Positions 15,710 to 24,735 of a DNA stretch of 64,000 bases are shown here, in pieces. A program made the position numbers and the translations under genes. The notes beneath the pieces were generated by a model that saw nothing but the letters and a program-made list of their open reading frames with translations, was not told the origin of the DNA and did not search any database. Where the stretch lies: positions 1 to 64,000 of the forward strand of contig JAKSJM010000007.1 of assembly GCA_024398075.1 (NCBI GenBank). Direction: 5' to 3'. The DNA comes from Bacteroidales bacterium (lineage in GTDB: Bacteria > Bacteroidota > Bacteroidia > Bacteroidales > UBA932). The first letter of the stretch is position 1; each line of letters opens with the position of its first letter.

Positions 15710-17965
15710 ATGAAAAGAAACATCATTTGCATAGCGCTGCTGAGCCTAGGTCTTAATGCAGCCGCACAGCACTCGTACCGCATCAGCGACGGCGTGGCCG
15801 TCTTCTACCCAAAGGATTTCCAGGCCGAGAAGCATCTGCCTTCTCCTATATTTGAGCGCGAACTTGTGCCTCAGGGCGAAGTGAGCGCCGATTGGCGCAT
15901 AAAGCCCGTCTACGGCACCGAGAATGGCAAGACCACGGTGACCATAAGGATAGGCGCTGATGACGACCTATACGGCACAGGAGAGGTCGTAGGACCACTT
16001 CGTCGCAATGGTCAGGAAGTGCAGTTCTGGAACTGCGACAACTATGGTTACTTCAAGAACGACGGAAAGAATCTCTACCAGTCGCACCCGTGGGTGCTAG
16101 GCCTTAGGAAAGATGGTTCGGCATACGGAATCATTGGCGACAACACATGGAAAAGCAGCCTCGCATCGAAGGACGACATTCTCAAATTCACATCTGAGGG
16201 CCCGGCCTTCCGCGTGGTGGTGATAGAGAAAAGCAGCGCGAAAGAAGTGCTGAAAGAGCTTGGAAAGCTCACCGGCACGATGGAGCTGCCACCGATGTGG
16301 GCGATTGGATATCAGCAGTGCCGATATAGCTACTACCCCGACCGCCGCGTGATGCAGGTCGTGGACAGCTTACGCCAGGAAAGAATCCCTTGCGACGTGG
16401 TGTGGATGGACATCGACTACATGGACGAGTTCAAGGTTTTCACATACCATCCAAAGATGTTCTCTCAGCCTGAAAAGCTCCAGAACTATGTACACGACAG
16501 AAAAATGAAGACCGTGTACATGGTGGATCCAGGCATCAAGGTACAGGATGGTTATTTCGTATATGACCAGGGAGTCGCAGGCGACTATTTCGTCAGAAAG
16601 CCAGACGGCAGCGTGTACACAGGTCGCGTATGGCCTGGTGCAGTGCACTTCCCTGATTTCACACGCACAGAGGTGCGCACATGGTGGAGCGGTCTCACAC
16701 GCGACTTCATGCTTCATGGCGCAGATGGTCTCTGGAACGACATGAACGAGCCATCGGACTTCGATGGCGTCGGCGGCACCATGGATGAAGATGCTTGCCA
16801 CCAGGCTGGCGAAGGGGCTCTTCCTGACTCACATCTTCGTTATCACAATGTCTATGGCATGAACATGGTCAAGGCGTCACGAGCAGGCTCGCTTCTCGCC
16901 TTCCCTGACCATCGTCCATTTGTCCTGTCACGCTCAAATTTCCTCGGCGGCCAGAAGTATGGCGCCACCTGGACAGGCGACAACATGTCGTGCTGGGAGC
17001 ATCTTCAGCTTTCTATCCCAATGACTCTGAACCTCTCGCTCTCAGGCCAGCCTTTCAATGGTCCTGACATGGGTGGATTCGGCGCAGATGCTGACCCTGA
17101 GCTGCTGGCTCATTGGTACGCCACGGGAGTATATTTCCCATTTGTGAGAAATCACGCAGCCAAGGGCACCATCTACCAGGAGCCATGGGTATTTGGTGAG
17201 CGCATAGAGGACATATGCCGCACAGCAGTGAACCGCCGTTATATGCTTCTGCCTTACATCTACACCTTGTTCCGCGAGGCATCAGTTTCAGGTCTTCCTG
17301 TGATGCGCCCTCTCTTCATGGCTGACGAGAAGGACCTCTCCCTCCGTAGCGAGCAGCGCGTCTACATGCTCGGCGATGACCTTATGATCATCCCTCGCTG
17401 GGCGACCGCTCCTACTCTCCCTTCTGGCGACTGGGACATCATCCCATTCGAGGCAGAGGATGACCATTATCAGGCATTTGTAGCACAGCGTCCTGGCAGC
17501 ATAGTGCCAGTGGCAAACCTTTACCAGAACACTGTAGATTATCAGACAGACAGCCTCACTCTATACGTGAACCCTCTGAATGGAGAGGCTAAGGGCAGTA
17601 TGTACGAAGACGCGAAAGACGGCTTCGCCTATCGCTCTGGAGACTATGCCGAGTACGAGTTTACCGCCACTGTAGGTGCGAAGAACATACTTACAGTGAC
17701 CATGTCACAGGTGTCCGGGAGCGCATCATACGGTCCTAAAACTCTTCGCATAGCCGTCGTGGGCGATGGTGGCAAGGTCTACTACTCTCCGTGGGTATCA
17801 GGCACTTCCGTGTCCATGAAACTCCCGAAGGAAAAAGTGCTTTATCTCGATGCCGATAAGCTTGAGTTCTCAGACATCGACATTTCTGCCCAGCCATCTC
17901 TTCAGGAGAAGCTTGCGCATCAGGTGCGAAAGATGGAAGAGGCCGGCCAGGCTTTTGAGTGGTAG
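15710..17965 (+). CDS. GH31 alpha-glucosidase/alpha-xylosidase family enzyme, secreted
   Basis: I use the ATG at 15710; the frame is open upstream only through a TTG that belongs to the promoter. The 751-residue protein has a signal peptide (MKRNIICIALLSLGLNAAAQ), an N-terminal beta-sandwich, a TIM barrel with VVWMDIDYMD and the catalytic WNDMNEPS (nucleophile D344), and a C-terminal sandwich domain. GH31 enzymes release alpha-linked glucose, xylose or galactose from non-reducing ends. It is transcribed divergently from the GH32 gene through a shared 55-bp region, so joint regulation is likely. Specificity within GH31 is not resolved. Confidence 0.9.
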   Translation: MKRNIICIALLSLGLNAAAQHSYRISDGVAVFYPKDFQAEKHLPSPIFERELVPQGEVSADWRIKPVYGTENGKTTVTIRIGADDDLYGTGEVVGPLRRNGQEVQFWNCDNYGYFKNDGKNLYQSHPWVLGLRKDGSAYGIIGDNTWKSSLASKDDILKFTSEGPAFRVVVIEKSSAKEVLKELGKLTGTMELPPMWAIGYQQCRYSYYPDRRVMQVVDSLRQERIPCDVVWMDIDYMDEFKVFTYHPKMFSQPEKLQNYVHDRKMKTVYMVDPGIKVQDGYFVYDQGVAGDYFVRKPDGSVYTGRVWPGAVHFPDFTRTEVRTWWSGLTRDFMLHGADGLWNDMNEPSDFDGVGGTMDEDACHQAGEGALPDSHLRYHNVYGMNMVKASRAGSLLAFPDHRPFVLSRSNFLGGQKYGATWTGDNMSCWEHLQLSIPMTLNLSLSGQPFNGPDMGGFGADADPELLAHWYATGVYFPFVRNHAAKGTIYQEPWVFGERIEDICRTAVNRRYMLLPYIYTLFREASVSGLPVMRPLFMADEKDLSLRSEQRVYMLGDDLMIIPRWATAPTLPSGDWDIIPFEAEDDHYQAFVAQRPGSIVPVANLYQNTVDYQTDSLTLYVNPLNGEAKGSMYEDAKDGFAYRSGDYAEYEFTATVGAKNILTVTMSQVSGSASYGPKTLRIAVVGDGGKVYYSPWVSGTSVSMKLPKEKVLYLDADKLEFSDIDISAQPSLQEKLAHQVRKMEEAGQAFEW

Positions 17966-17997
17966 TTTCGTCCTGGTTGCTCACAAAGTAAGAAAAG

Positions 17998-18020
17998 CGC
18001 CGGTCTGTGAAAGGCCGGCG
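17998..18020. terminator. Bidirectional hairpin terminator
   Basis: CGCCGGTC and GGCCGGCG form an 8-bp stem (one T-G wobble) around a TGTGAAA loop, between the convergent GH31 and carboxylesterase genes, with A-rich and T-rich flanks. Confidence 0.75.
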
Positions 18021-18027
18021 TATTCAT

Positions 18028-19401
18028 TTATCTAACATCTAAAGGATATGGCTCTAGGGTTACTGAGGTAGGAGCCCAGTAATCAGGGTTACCTTCCTTG
18101 ATTTCTGTTCCATTTGGATCTCCGCACTTGACGAAGTTTGTCCAGTAGGTAATCATACGCTCGCTAAGTTCGTGATCGCCCTCTGTAAATGGTCTCCAGC
18201 TACGATCCTGTGTGCCGAAGACATACCAGAGTTCTGCACTATGGAATGCGCCCTGAAGGGCTGGACGGCCGTCTGTAGGAAGCGGACGAGCGAAGTAATA
18301 GAGGTAGGTAGGCTTCTTGGAAAGTTCTCCACGTATCTCGGCGAAAGTGTCGAAGCCATAGTTCAGGCCCTGGATATCATTGGCCAAATAGCCAAGCATA
18401 TAAGGTACGTCTGCGATCTTTCCATCACGAGCAGCCATGCTGAAATCATCCTTGAGCAGCACACCATCCTGGTAAGGGCCGAAAGCCATGAACTGATGTG
18501 ACTCCACCATGTACTTTGTAGCGGCAGCCATTAGTTCCTCGTATGATGCGGCACGCATCTGCTCGATAGTCTCCAGGCCAGCGAAAGACATCATAGCCTC
18601 TCCCTGTGCATTCTTCTGAGCCTGGTCGGCGGACACGCGCATTACATCGGTCACACCTCCACCGCTCATGATGATGGCACCACTGATCTTGTCCTTGGAG
18701 AGTTCAGAAGTGCAGAGATTCTTGATACTGGCAGCTCCTGCACTCTGTCCAAAGATGGTTACATGCTCAGGATCACCACCAAACTGCTCAATGTTCTTCA
18801 CTATCCAGTCAAGTGCAGCCACCTGGTCATAAGTACCATAGTTTCCTGCGATTCCTTCCTCATTTTCTGCACAAAGAAGTGGATGGCTTAGGAATCCGAA
18901 GATACCGAGACGGTAGTTGACGGTAACGAGGATGACGTCCTTTGCTGCCCAAGCCTCGCCGTCCATTTCTGGCTCAAAGCTCCAACCACCTGTGTAAGCG
19001 CCACCATGTATCCACATAGCCACAGGAAGTTTCTTCTCAGGATGTCCTGCAGCATACTTAGGAGTCCATACATTAAGGTAGAGGCAGTCCTCGCTATAAG
19101 GAGCATCGGTCTCAAAGAACTCAGTACCATAATTTCCATCATTTGGATCATGCGCCGCCTGCATAGCTGCATTGCGGAAATCATTGGCCTGCATCACGCC
19201 GTCCCACGCCACAACAGGCTGAGGACGCTTCCATCGCAAATCACCCACTGGAGGTGCTGCGTAAGGGATTCCGCGATAGACTATACACTGTTCAAGTTCG
19301 ACACCCTGAACCTTGCCGCCTTCAATGGACAGCACAGGGTTTTTCTGTGAACATGACATCATGGCCACTATGGCCAAGAGAGCAAAAAGGGGTTTCTTCA
19401 T
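18028..19401 (-). CDS. Type-B carboxylesterase lipoprotein
   Basis: A 457-residue alpha/beta-hydrolase of the para-nitrobenzyl esterase group (Pfam COesterase). Visible marks are a lipoprotein signal (MKKPLFALLAIVAMMSC), YRGIPYAAPPVGDLRW, EDCLYLNVWTP, the oxyanion WIHGGAY, the nucleophile elbow GQSAGA and a C-terminal FHSAELWYVFG carrying the catalytic His. The family cleaves ester bonds of small substrates; here acyl or aryl esters on glycans are plausible. It begins 3 nt after the GH3 stop and is the last gene of a cyclophilin-GH3-esterase operon. Confidence 0.87.
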   Translation of the reverse strand: MKKPLFALLAIVAMMSCSQKNPVLSIEGGKVQGVELEQCIVYRGIPYAAPPVGDLRWKRPQPVVAWDGVMQANDFRNAAMQAAHDPNDGNYGTEFFETDAPYSEDCLYLNVWTPKYAAGHPEKKLPVAMWIHGGAYTGGWSFEPEMDGEAWAAKDVILVTVNYRLGIFGFLSHPLLCAENEEGIAGNYGTYDQVAALDWIVKNIEQFGGDPEHVTIFGQSAGAASIKNLCTSELSKDKISGAIIMSGGGVTDVMRVSADQAQKNAQGEAMMSFAGLETIEQMRAASYEELMAAATKYMVESHQFMAFGPYQDGVLLKDDFSMAARDGKIADVPYMLGYLANDIQGLNYGFDTFAEIRGELSKKPTYLYYFARPLPTDGRPALQGAFHSAELWYVFGTQDRSWRPFTEGDHELSERMITYWTNFVKCGDPNGTEIKEGNPDYWAPTSVTLEPYPLDVR

Positions 19402-19404
19402 ATT

Positions 19405-21462
19405 CTAAAATTTCAATGTTTCCGATTCTCCCGGTGCGAGCAAGCGGGTCTTCGCGAAGGCTGAAAGGATGCCATTCTCGAAGCGCATAACCACTTCGCG
19501 ACCGCTGCGAGCGCCTGTGTTTGTGACTATTACAGAGTCATCCTCTAGTTCTTCTTTAGAGAAGGTGGTGTAACTGAGTCCATATCCAAATGGATAGGAC
19601 ACTTTCGTGCCATCCAAACCGAAGTAGCGATAGCCTACATTCATGCCTTCTTCGTACACCGTGTAGTCCACGTCCTTGCGTCCCTTATCTTTGGAAGCTC
19701 CTGTCGCAGTGCTCATTACATCTTTGATAACCTCTTTCTTACCGAGAGGGAAATTCGCTGACGAAGGCACATCTTCATAGGACAATGGGAAAGTCATGGA
19801 GAGCCTGCCGGATGGGTTCACGGCGCCCGTGAGCACATCGGCTATGGCGTTTCCGCCCTCCTGTCCGCAGCCCCATGCGACGAGGATGGCGTCAGGCAGC
19901 TGCTTCCAGCTCGCTGTTTCTACGACACCACCTATATTGAGGACGACAGTCACTTTCTTGCCGACAGCATGGAACTCGCGGCAGACATCACCGATGAGAG
20001 CAAGTTCTGTCTCGTCCAGACAGAAATCATCATTGACTGAACGGTCTTCGCCCTCTCCGGCCTGACGTATGATGGTGATGACAGCGGCATCATTGTTCAT
20101 AGCCAAAGACTTGATCTGAGCCACAGGAACAGCCTTTTCCTTCCATGCGGCCTTACCCACCATCACGTAACCCTTCTTCCTGTTTGAGTTGTGACTGATG
20201 TACTTCAGATAGTCTGCGGCTGCGCCTTCATCGACAGCGATTCCCGCGTTCTTGAGACCATCCATAAGATTCACCACATACGGTTTGTTGACGTTGCCTG
20301 AGCCTGTGCCTCCGGCAATGATATCGTATGATCCTACACCTAGAAGAGCGACTTTCTTAACACCCTGCAATGGCAGCGCAGAACGATTCTCGAGCAGAAC
20401 CATACCATCTGCTGCAGCGCGTCTGGACACTTCGGCATGTGACTTCAAATCAGGCTGGTTTGAGTACTGGTATCCATGGAAACGAGGAGTCTTGACGACG
20501 AGTTCCAGCACTCTCTTCGCACACACGTCAAGAAGTGCCTCATCTAGTTCGCCATTTTTCACAGCCTTCACTATCTGATTAATCTGCTTCTTGAAACCAG
20601 GCTCCATAAGGTCATTTCCTGCAGCGATTTGAGCTGGTGTATTTCTCGGCGATGTCCAGTCTGTCATCACCAAGCCCTCAAAGCCCCACTCGTCACGAAG
20701 GACGTCAGTGAGAAGCCACTTGTCCTCCTGAGTATAGGGACCATTGAGTTTATTGTATGAAGACATTATGGTCCATGGCTGGGCTTCTTTCACTGCGATT
20801 TCAAAACCCTTCAGATAGAGAGCGCGAAGGACTTCTTCCTCCACGATAGCATTGTTACCTGTACGATTTGTCTCCTGGCTGTTCGCTGCGAAATGTTTTG
20901 CAGACGTGCCGACACCTTGAGACTGTATACCGCGAATCATCGCAGCTGCGATCTTTCCAGTAAGCAAAGGATCCTCACTGTAATACTCGAAATTACGGCC
21001 ACAAAGGGGATTTCTCATCAGATTCATACCAGGAGCGAGTATGATGTCCACGCCGTACTCAAGCACTTCCTGACCCATCGCAGCCCCCACTTCCTGCACA
21101 AGAGCGGTGTCCCAGGAGCAGGCGAGCAGCGTGCCCACAGGGAAGCCGGTGCAGTAACGTTTGGACCTTCCGGGCATGATACGTAAGCCTGCAGGACCAT
21201 CGGCCATGACCACAGATGGTACTCCAAGACGCTTCACAGAGCGCGTCATGCCAGCCGCGCCCCTCACCTCTACGGGGTCGGCATTCAAGAGACCCACGCC
21301 GAACATACTGCCCCATCCCGTACCTACCACGAGGCGCGCCTTCTCATGCAGTGTCATTGCCTTAAGGACCTCATCCACATTGTCCTCACGAAGCTGAGGC
21401 ACTTGTGCATTGGCCATCACAGGCATCATGAAGGCAAGTGCTAAAACTATCTTTTTGAGCAT
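19405..21462 (-). CDS. GH3 beta-glycosidase with truncated C-terminal domain
   Basis: I start at the ATG at 21462, one base after the cyclophilin stop (TAGCATG), giving the signal peptide MLKKIVLALAFMMPVMANAQ; the open frame extends 23 codons upstream. The protein is 685 residues. The catalytic (beta/alpha)8 domain has FAANSQETNR and GLVMTDWTSPRN, whose Asp is the nucleophile; the second domain and the QAGEGEDRS loop follow. The fibronectin-III-like domain stops at PGESETLKF, about 65 residues short of the homologous GH3 at 35493-37841, and its strand region is altered. Beta-glucosidase or beta-xylosidase activity is likely; stability of the shortened protein is uncertain. Confidence 0.87.
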   Translation of the reverse strand: MLKKIVLALAFMMPVMANAQVPQLREDNVDEVLKAMTLHEKARLVVGTGWGSMFGVGLLNADPVEVRGAAGMTRSVKRLGVPSVVMADGPAGLRIMPGRSKRYCTGFPVGTLLACSWDTALVQEVGAAMGQEVLEYGVDIILAPGMNLMRNPLCGRNFEYYSEDPLLTGKIAAAMIRGIQSQGVGTSAKHFAANSQETNRTGNNAIVEEEVLRALYLKGFEIAVKEAQPWTIMSSYNKLNGPYTQEDKWLLTDVLRDEWGFEGLVMTDWTSPRNTPAQIAAGNDLMEPGFKKQINQIVKAVKNGELDEALLDVCAKRVLELVVKTPRFHGYQYSNQPDLKSHAEVSRRAAADGMVLLENRSALPLQGVKKVALLGVGSYDIIAGGTGSGNVNKPYVVNLMDGLKNAGIAVDEGAAADYLKYISHNSNRKKGYVMVGKAAWKEKAVPVAQIKSLAMNNDAAVITIIRQAGEGEDRSVNDDFCLDETELALIGDVCREFHAVGKKVTVVLNIGGVVETASWKQLPDAILVAWGCGQEGGNAIADVLTGAVNPSGRLSMTFPLSYEDVPSSANFPLGKKEVIKDVMSTATGASKDKGRKDVDYTVYEEGMNVGYRYFGLDGTKVSYPFGYGLSYTTFSKEELEDDSVIVTNTGARSGREVVMRFENGILSAFAKTRLLAPGESETLKF

Positions 21463-21463
21463 G

Positions 21464-22144
21464 CTAACGTCTTCTAACTGAAAGAATGCGCACATCCTCG
21501 AGTGGTCTGTCATACCTATCACAAGCGACATGCTGTATGCTATCCACTACCTCAAGGCCATCTATGACTTCACCAAAAACAGTGTATGAGCCATCTAGGT
21601 GAGGAGTTCCTCCAATGGTCTTGTAGGTCTCTCGCATCTCTTCTGTAAGGGTAACCTTGCCACCTGTCATTTCATTGATGCGAGCCTGCATCATGTCAAG
21701 TTTCTCATCATCAAATATTTGTCCCCAGACGATATAGAACTGCATAGCCGAACTGGCACGTGCAGGATTCACATCATCGCTTTCACGAGCTGCAGCTAGC
21801 ACTCCCCTTTTATGGTAGATACCCTGGTCAATGCGTATCTCAGCCGGAACAAGGTAGTCTCTATCTCCCTCACCAAGCATCACTCCTGCTGGAGCGTTCT
21901 TTGAATCAGGATCGCCTCCCTGAATCATGAAGTTCGGAATCACACGATGGAAGAGCAAGCTATCGTAAGCGCCCTCATCGACCAGCTTAAGGAAGTTATC
22001 ACGATGCTTAGGAGTCTCATTATAGAGTTTGAGCACGATCTTTCCCGCACTCGTCTCCATCTCTACCACAGGTTCATCCTTGTGGCCATTACATGACGCA
22101 AGTAGCGCCACCATAGTCAATGCTAAAACAAAAATCTTTTTCAT
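21464..22144 (-). CDS. Cyclophilin-type peptidyl-prolyl isomerase lipoprotein
   Basis: The 226-residue protein has a lipoprotein signal (MKKIFVLALTMVALLASC) and a cyclophilin domain with FHRVIPNFMIQGGD and a later YTVFGEVIDGLEVVD, covering the conserved Arg, Phe and Gln of the active site. It would catalyse proline isomerisation during folding of exported proteins in the periplasm. An insertion between these blocks (DDEKLDMMQARINEMTGG and after) lengthens the usual loop, as is common in Bacteroidetes members. It is the first gene of the operon with the GH3 and carboxylesterase. Confidence 0.9.
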   Translation of the reverse strand: MKKIFVLALTMVALLASCNGHKDEPVVEMETSAGKIVLKLYNETPKHRDNFLKLVDEGAYDSLLFHRVIPNFMIQGGDPDSKNAPAGVMLGEGDRDYLVPAEIRIDQGIYHKRGVLAAARESDDVNPARASSAMQFYIVWGQIFDDEKLDMMQARINEMTGGKVTLTEEMRETYKTIGGTPHLDGSYTVFGEVIDGLEVVDSIQHVACDRYDRPLEDVRILSVRRR

Positions 22145-22166
22145 ATCTAGGATTATCAGATGAATA

Positions 22167-22201
22167 CAAATATAATAAAAAGCAAATTATGCATATATTT
22201 G
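22167..22201. promoter_or_regulatory. Divergent -7 boxes, cyclophilin operon / secreted protein operon
   Basis: TATATTTG on the minus strand (22167-22174) lies 23 nt before the cyclophilin ATG, and TATATTTG on the plus strand (22194-22201) lies 23 nt before the ATG at 22224. No -33 TTTG is evident for either. Confidence 0.5.
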
Positions 22202-22223
22202 CCTGAACGAAAAACTATCAAGC

Positions 22224-22766
22224 ATGAAACGAATTCTGTGTATAACTCTTGCAGTTCTACTCTGCATCATCGCTCAGGCACAAAACATAGTGGGGAGTTG
22301 GAAGGGAAATCCAGTGAAAGAGAAGCAGAACAGCTATGTAAGCACAAATAAAACAGATCAGGTATTCAAGCAGGATGGAACTTTCACAGAGACGTCAAAG
22401 GTAGATGTCGCCGTCGCGTTCGCCACCAGCAAAACAGACTCACTCTATCTTAATTGTACCACGAGGGTATCAGTGGATGGAACTTATACCGTTTCTGGAG
22501 GAAAGCTGCTGTTGAATTACAAATACAAGAATGCCGTAGGCAAGCTTGAGAGCATAAATGTGAAGAGCACGAACCCTTCTGTCCAGCAAGAGATTGAAAG
22601 CAAGATGTCTACCATCAAGAAAATAGCTGGTGGATACATGGAGAAAGAACTGAAGAAAGCCTACAAGGAAGTAAACGGCGAGAAAACGATCCTTAAGGTC
22701 ACTTCAGACGTGCTGGAATACAAGACCAAGGAAGGAGTGATATACACTTTCAAGAAAAGTAAGTAG
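22224..22766 (+). CDS. Secreted lipocalin-like protein of unknown function
   Basis: The 180-residue protein has a clear signal peptide (MKRILCITLAVLLCIIAQAQ). The mature part begins NIVGSWKG and continues with alternating beta strands (FKQDGTFTETS, VDGTYTVSGGKLLLNYKY) and a C-terminal LEYKTKEGVIYTFKK, a layout resembling the lipocalin-like domain of small Bacteroidetes exported proteins. A helical lysine-rich insert sits at about 115-150. No catalytic motif is visible. It is followed one base later by the Smr-domain gene (TAGCATG), so the two are coupled, though a functional tie is not obvious. Confidence 0.7.
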   Translation: MKRILCITLAVLLCIIAQAQNIVGSWKGNPVKEKQNSYVSTNKTDQVFKQDGTFTETSKVDVAVAFATSKTDSLYLNCTTRVSVDGTYTVSGGKLLLNYKYKNAVGKLESINVKSTNPSVQQEIESKMSTIKKIAGGYMEKELKKAYKEVNGEKTILKVTSDVLEYKTKEGVIYTFKKSK

Positions 22767-22767
22767 C

Positions 22768-23433
22768 ATGTCCAAATTCAATGATTTATCGGCGCTGAAG
22801 GGTTTGAAGAAAGAACTGGAGCAGGCGGAGAACACAGCGTCACAGCAGAACGGGAAAGCCTCGCAGCCCAGGCGCGAAAAGAAGCGCGAGCTGAAATCGC
22901 GCGAGGAAATGCTCGGTATTCAGAAGGCCCGCGAAGAGGGGCTGAAGCCGGGCATGACAGTGACTCTCATGGACACATGCGACCGCGGAAAGATAGTCAA
23001 GGTTTGGAAGGACCACGTCGATGTGGACATCGACGGACTTGAGTTCCCTGTGCCGTTCGGTGGATTCATTGTCAATGTAGCAGAAGAGGACTATAGGCTG
23101 CGCAGAAGCATTGGCGGAGCCAAGGCGCAGAAAGAAAAGCCAGGCCAGCAGAAGGCCACGGTGCCTAGCGAAATGACTGTGGATCTGCACATTGAGCGCA
23201 TTCCTGGCGGATATGATGCCCCAGAAGGTTTTGAACTGCCGTTCCAGATAGACTACTTCAAGCGCGTCCTGCGCGAAAACCTCAAGCATCGTGGGATGCG
23301 AATAGAGTTCGTGCACGGCGTGGGCGACGGCATCCTGAAGGACGCTATGAGAAAGGAGCTAGACGAGACATTTGCACTCTCTTGCAGCTGGCTCCCCGGT
23401 CCTGCAGGCGTGACCATCGTCACTATAAAGTGA
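22768..23433 (+). CDS. Smr-domain protein (DUF2027-like)
   Basis: The 221-residue cytoplasmic protein has a charged N-terminal part (1-65), a KOW-like segment at about 70-105 (PGMTVTLMD and GKIVKVWKDHVDVDIDG), and a C-terminal Smr domain with VDLHIERI and the hallmark HGVGDGIL loop. Smr domains bind nucleic acids and some cleave branched DNA or RNA. The shape matches the Bacteroidetes DUF2027/Smr family but appears short, lacking the longer middle domain I would expect. It is coupled to the upstream secreted-protein gene by a one-base gap. Confidence 0.8.
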   Translation: MSKFNDLSALKGLKKELEQAENTASQQNGKASQPRREKKRELKSREEMLGIQKAREEGLKPGMTVTLMDTCDRGKIVKVWKDHVDVDIDGLEFPVPFGGFIVNVAEEDYRLRRSIGGAKAQKEKPGQQKATVPSEMTVDLHIERIPGGYDAPEGFELPFQIDYFKRVLRENLKHRGMRIEFVHGVGDGILKDAMRKELDETFALSCSWLPGPAGVTIVTIK

Positions 23434-23503
23434 CAACTCTACCCTTGAGGGTAGTGGATATAGAATTAAATAGTGCTAACTTTAGTGAAAATTTTTGACT
23501 TAT

Positions 23504-24454
23504 ATGAGAAAGAACATCATCATGGTGATGGCAGTCGCAGCGACTTGTCTCACTATCGCAGCTTGCGGAAATAAGAACAAGAAAGCGCAAGGCTCTGAGG
23601 CGGAAGCCGAGACCGAAACAGAGGTAGCAGAGGCTGCAGAGAGCGAAGAATCAGAGCTTCAGGAGGCCGACAGCGACATTCACATGGTCTGCCCATTCCT
23701 TATCCAGATAGCAGGAAAGAAGAATGAAAACGGGGATCCACTCGAGGTTACGAGGTATTACTACTGCGACCACACTCCACTCGGCAGTTCAAACTTCCCG
23801 GAGTGGGTTATGGTGAGCAACGACCCAAGCTATAAGTACAATGTGGACGGATGGCACTTCGTAGGCAAGGACATCGTGAATGCTGACGAGACGCTCAAGA
23901 TCTGCGACGAGTGGGCAGGCGATGAACCTGAAGCATTCTCCAGCTACTGCACCGTCACCACAGAGCCTTACAAGAAACCTTCCACCATCACCCCATACGA
24001 CTACTTCTTCCCTGGCCGCATCATGACACTCTGGGAGGAAGATTGCCCATTCACCCTGAATGGCGTCAAGCTCTTCGGCAACCGCCACGACATGAGCAGC
24101 GAAAGGATGCAGAACTACGCAGGCGAGGGTCACATGTCTGAGGGCTTCCTTGCGTCATTCTATCTCAATGAGTACATCACCCTAAGCATCGATTACGAAG
24201 GTTCAAAGAAGGATGTCCAGGTTATTTGCCTCCCTCACAATGAGAATTATGAAGGTGTGAAGGTAGATGATGCCCTTCTTGAGAAAGCATGCTTCAGCTA
24301 CAATCTTTCAGAGATCGAGGATGGAGAGGTTTGCATCGAGGACTACATCAGCATTGACCATGAGCCTGGCGTATACGAACTCCTCTTCGCTGTAAAGGAC
24401 AAGCCTGCATACTTGGTAGCGCTTTACATCACCGAGGAGACTACAGTGGAGTAA
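23504..24454 (+). CDS. Lipoprotein of unknown function
   Basis: The start is placed at the ATG at 23504 rather than an upstream TTG, giving a lipoprotein signal (MRKNIIMVMAVAATCLTIAAC). A Glu/Ala-rich linker (about 25-60) precedes a 260-residue domain I do not recognise, with VCPFLIQIAGK, a YYYCDHTPLGSSN segment and DEWAGDEP. It appears monocistronic or coupled to the next small gene, whose ATG follows one base after the stop (TAATATG). A weak hairpin CTACCC-ttga-GGGTAG (23439-23454) and a degenerate TAACTTTA box upstream suggest a new transcription unit starts here. Confidence 0.7.
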   Translation: MRKNIIMVMAVAATCLTIAACGNKNKKAQGSEAEAETETEVAEAAESEESELQEADSDIHMVCPFLIQIAGKKNENGDPLEVTRYYYCDHTPLGSSNFPEWVMVSNDPSYKYNVDGWHFVGKDIVNADETLKICDEWAGDEPEAFSSYCTVTTEPYKKPSTITPYDYFFPGRIMTLWEEDCPFTLNGVKLFGNRHDMSSERMQNYAGEGHMSEGFLASFYLNEYITLSIDYEGSKKDVQVICLPHNENYEGVKVDDALLEKACFSYNLSEIEDGEVCIEDYISIDHEPGVYELLFAVKDKPAYLVALYITEETTVE

Positions 24455-24455
24455 T

Positions 24456-24731
24456 ATGGATTTAGGGCAGAACCTTGGAAGCGAGGACATCGGAATCAAA
24501 CTGATGGCAGCTCGTGCTGTGGGAGCATACGTAGAAGGCACTCCCCTTTCAAACAAGCTTCAAGAACTTCTTCGTAAACTCATCATAGAGAATCTAAAGG
24601 AAGGCGCTACAGACGAGGCGATGGAAGATCTTCTGTATGAGGAATGTACGACTAAAAAGCTTGATCCGGACGAGGTGATGAATCACTTCACAGCGATCAG
24701 CGAAAGACTTCAGACATTACTAGCAGAATAA
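24456..24731 (+). CDS. Small helical protein of unknown function
   Basis: A 91-residue, soluble, acidic protein predicted to be almost wholly alpha-helical (NKLQELLRKLIIENLKEGA; DEAMEDLLYEE; EVMNHFTAISERLQTLL). No family is recognised. It follows the lipoprotein gene after one base and is followed 4 nt later by the SDR gene, so the three form one unit. The tight packing and coding bias support a real gene. Confidence 0.6.
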   Translation: MDLGQNLGSEDIGIKLMAARAVGAYVEGTPLSNKLQELLRKLIIENLKEGATDEAMEDLLYEECTTKKLDPDEVMNHFTAISERLQTLLAE

Positions 24732-24735
24732 GACC

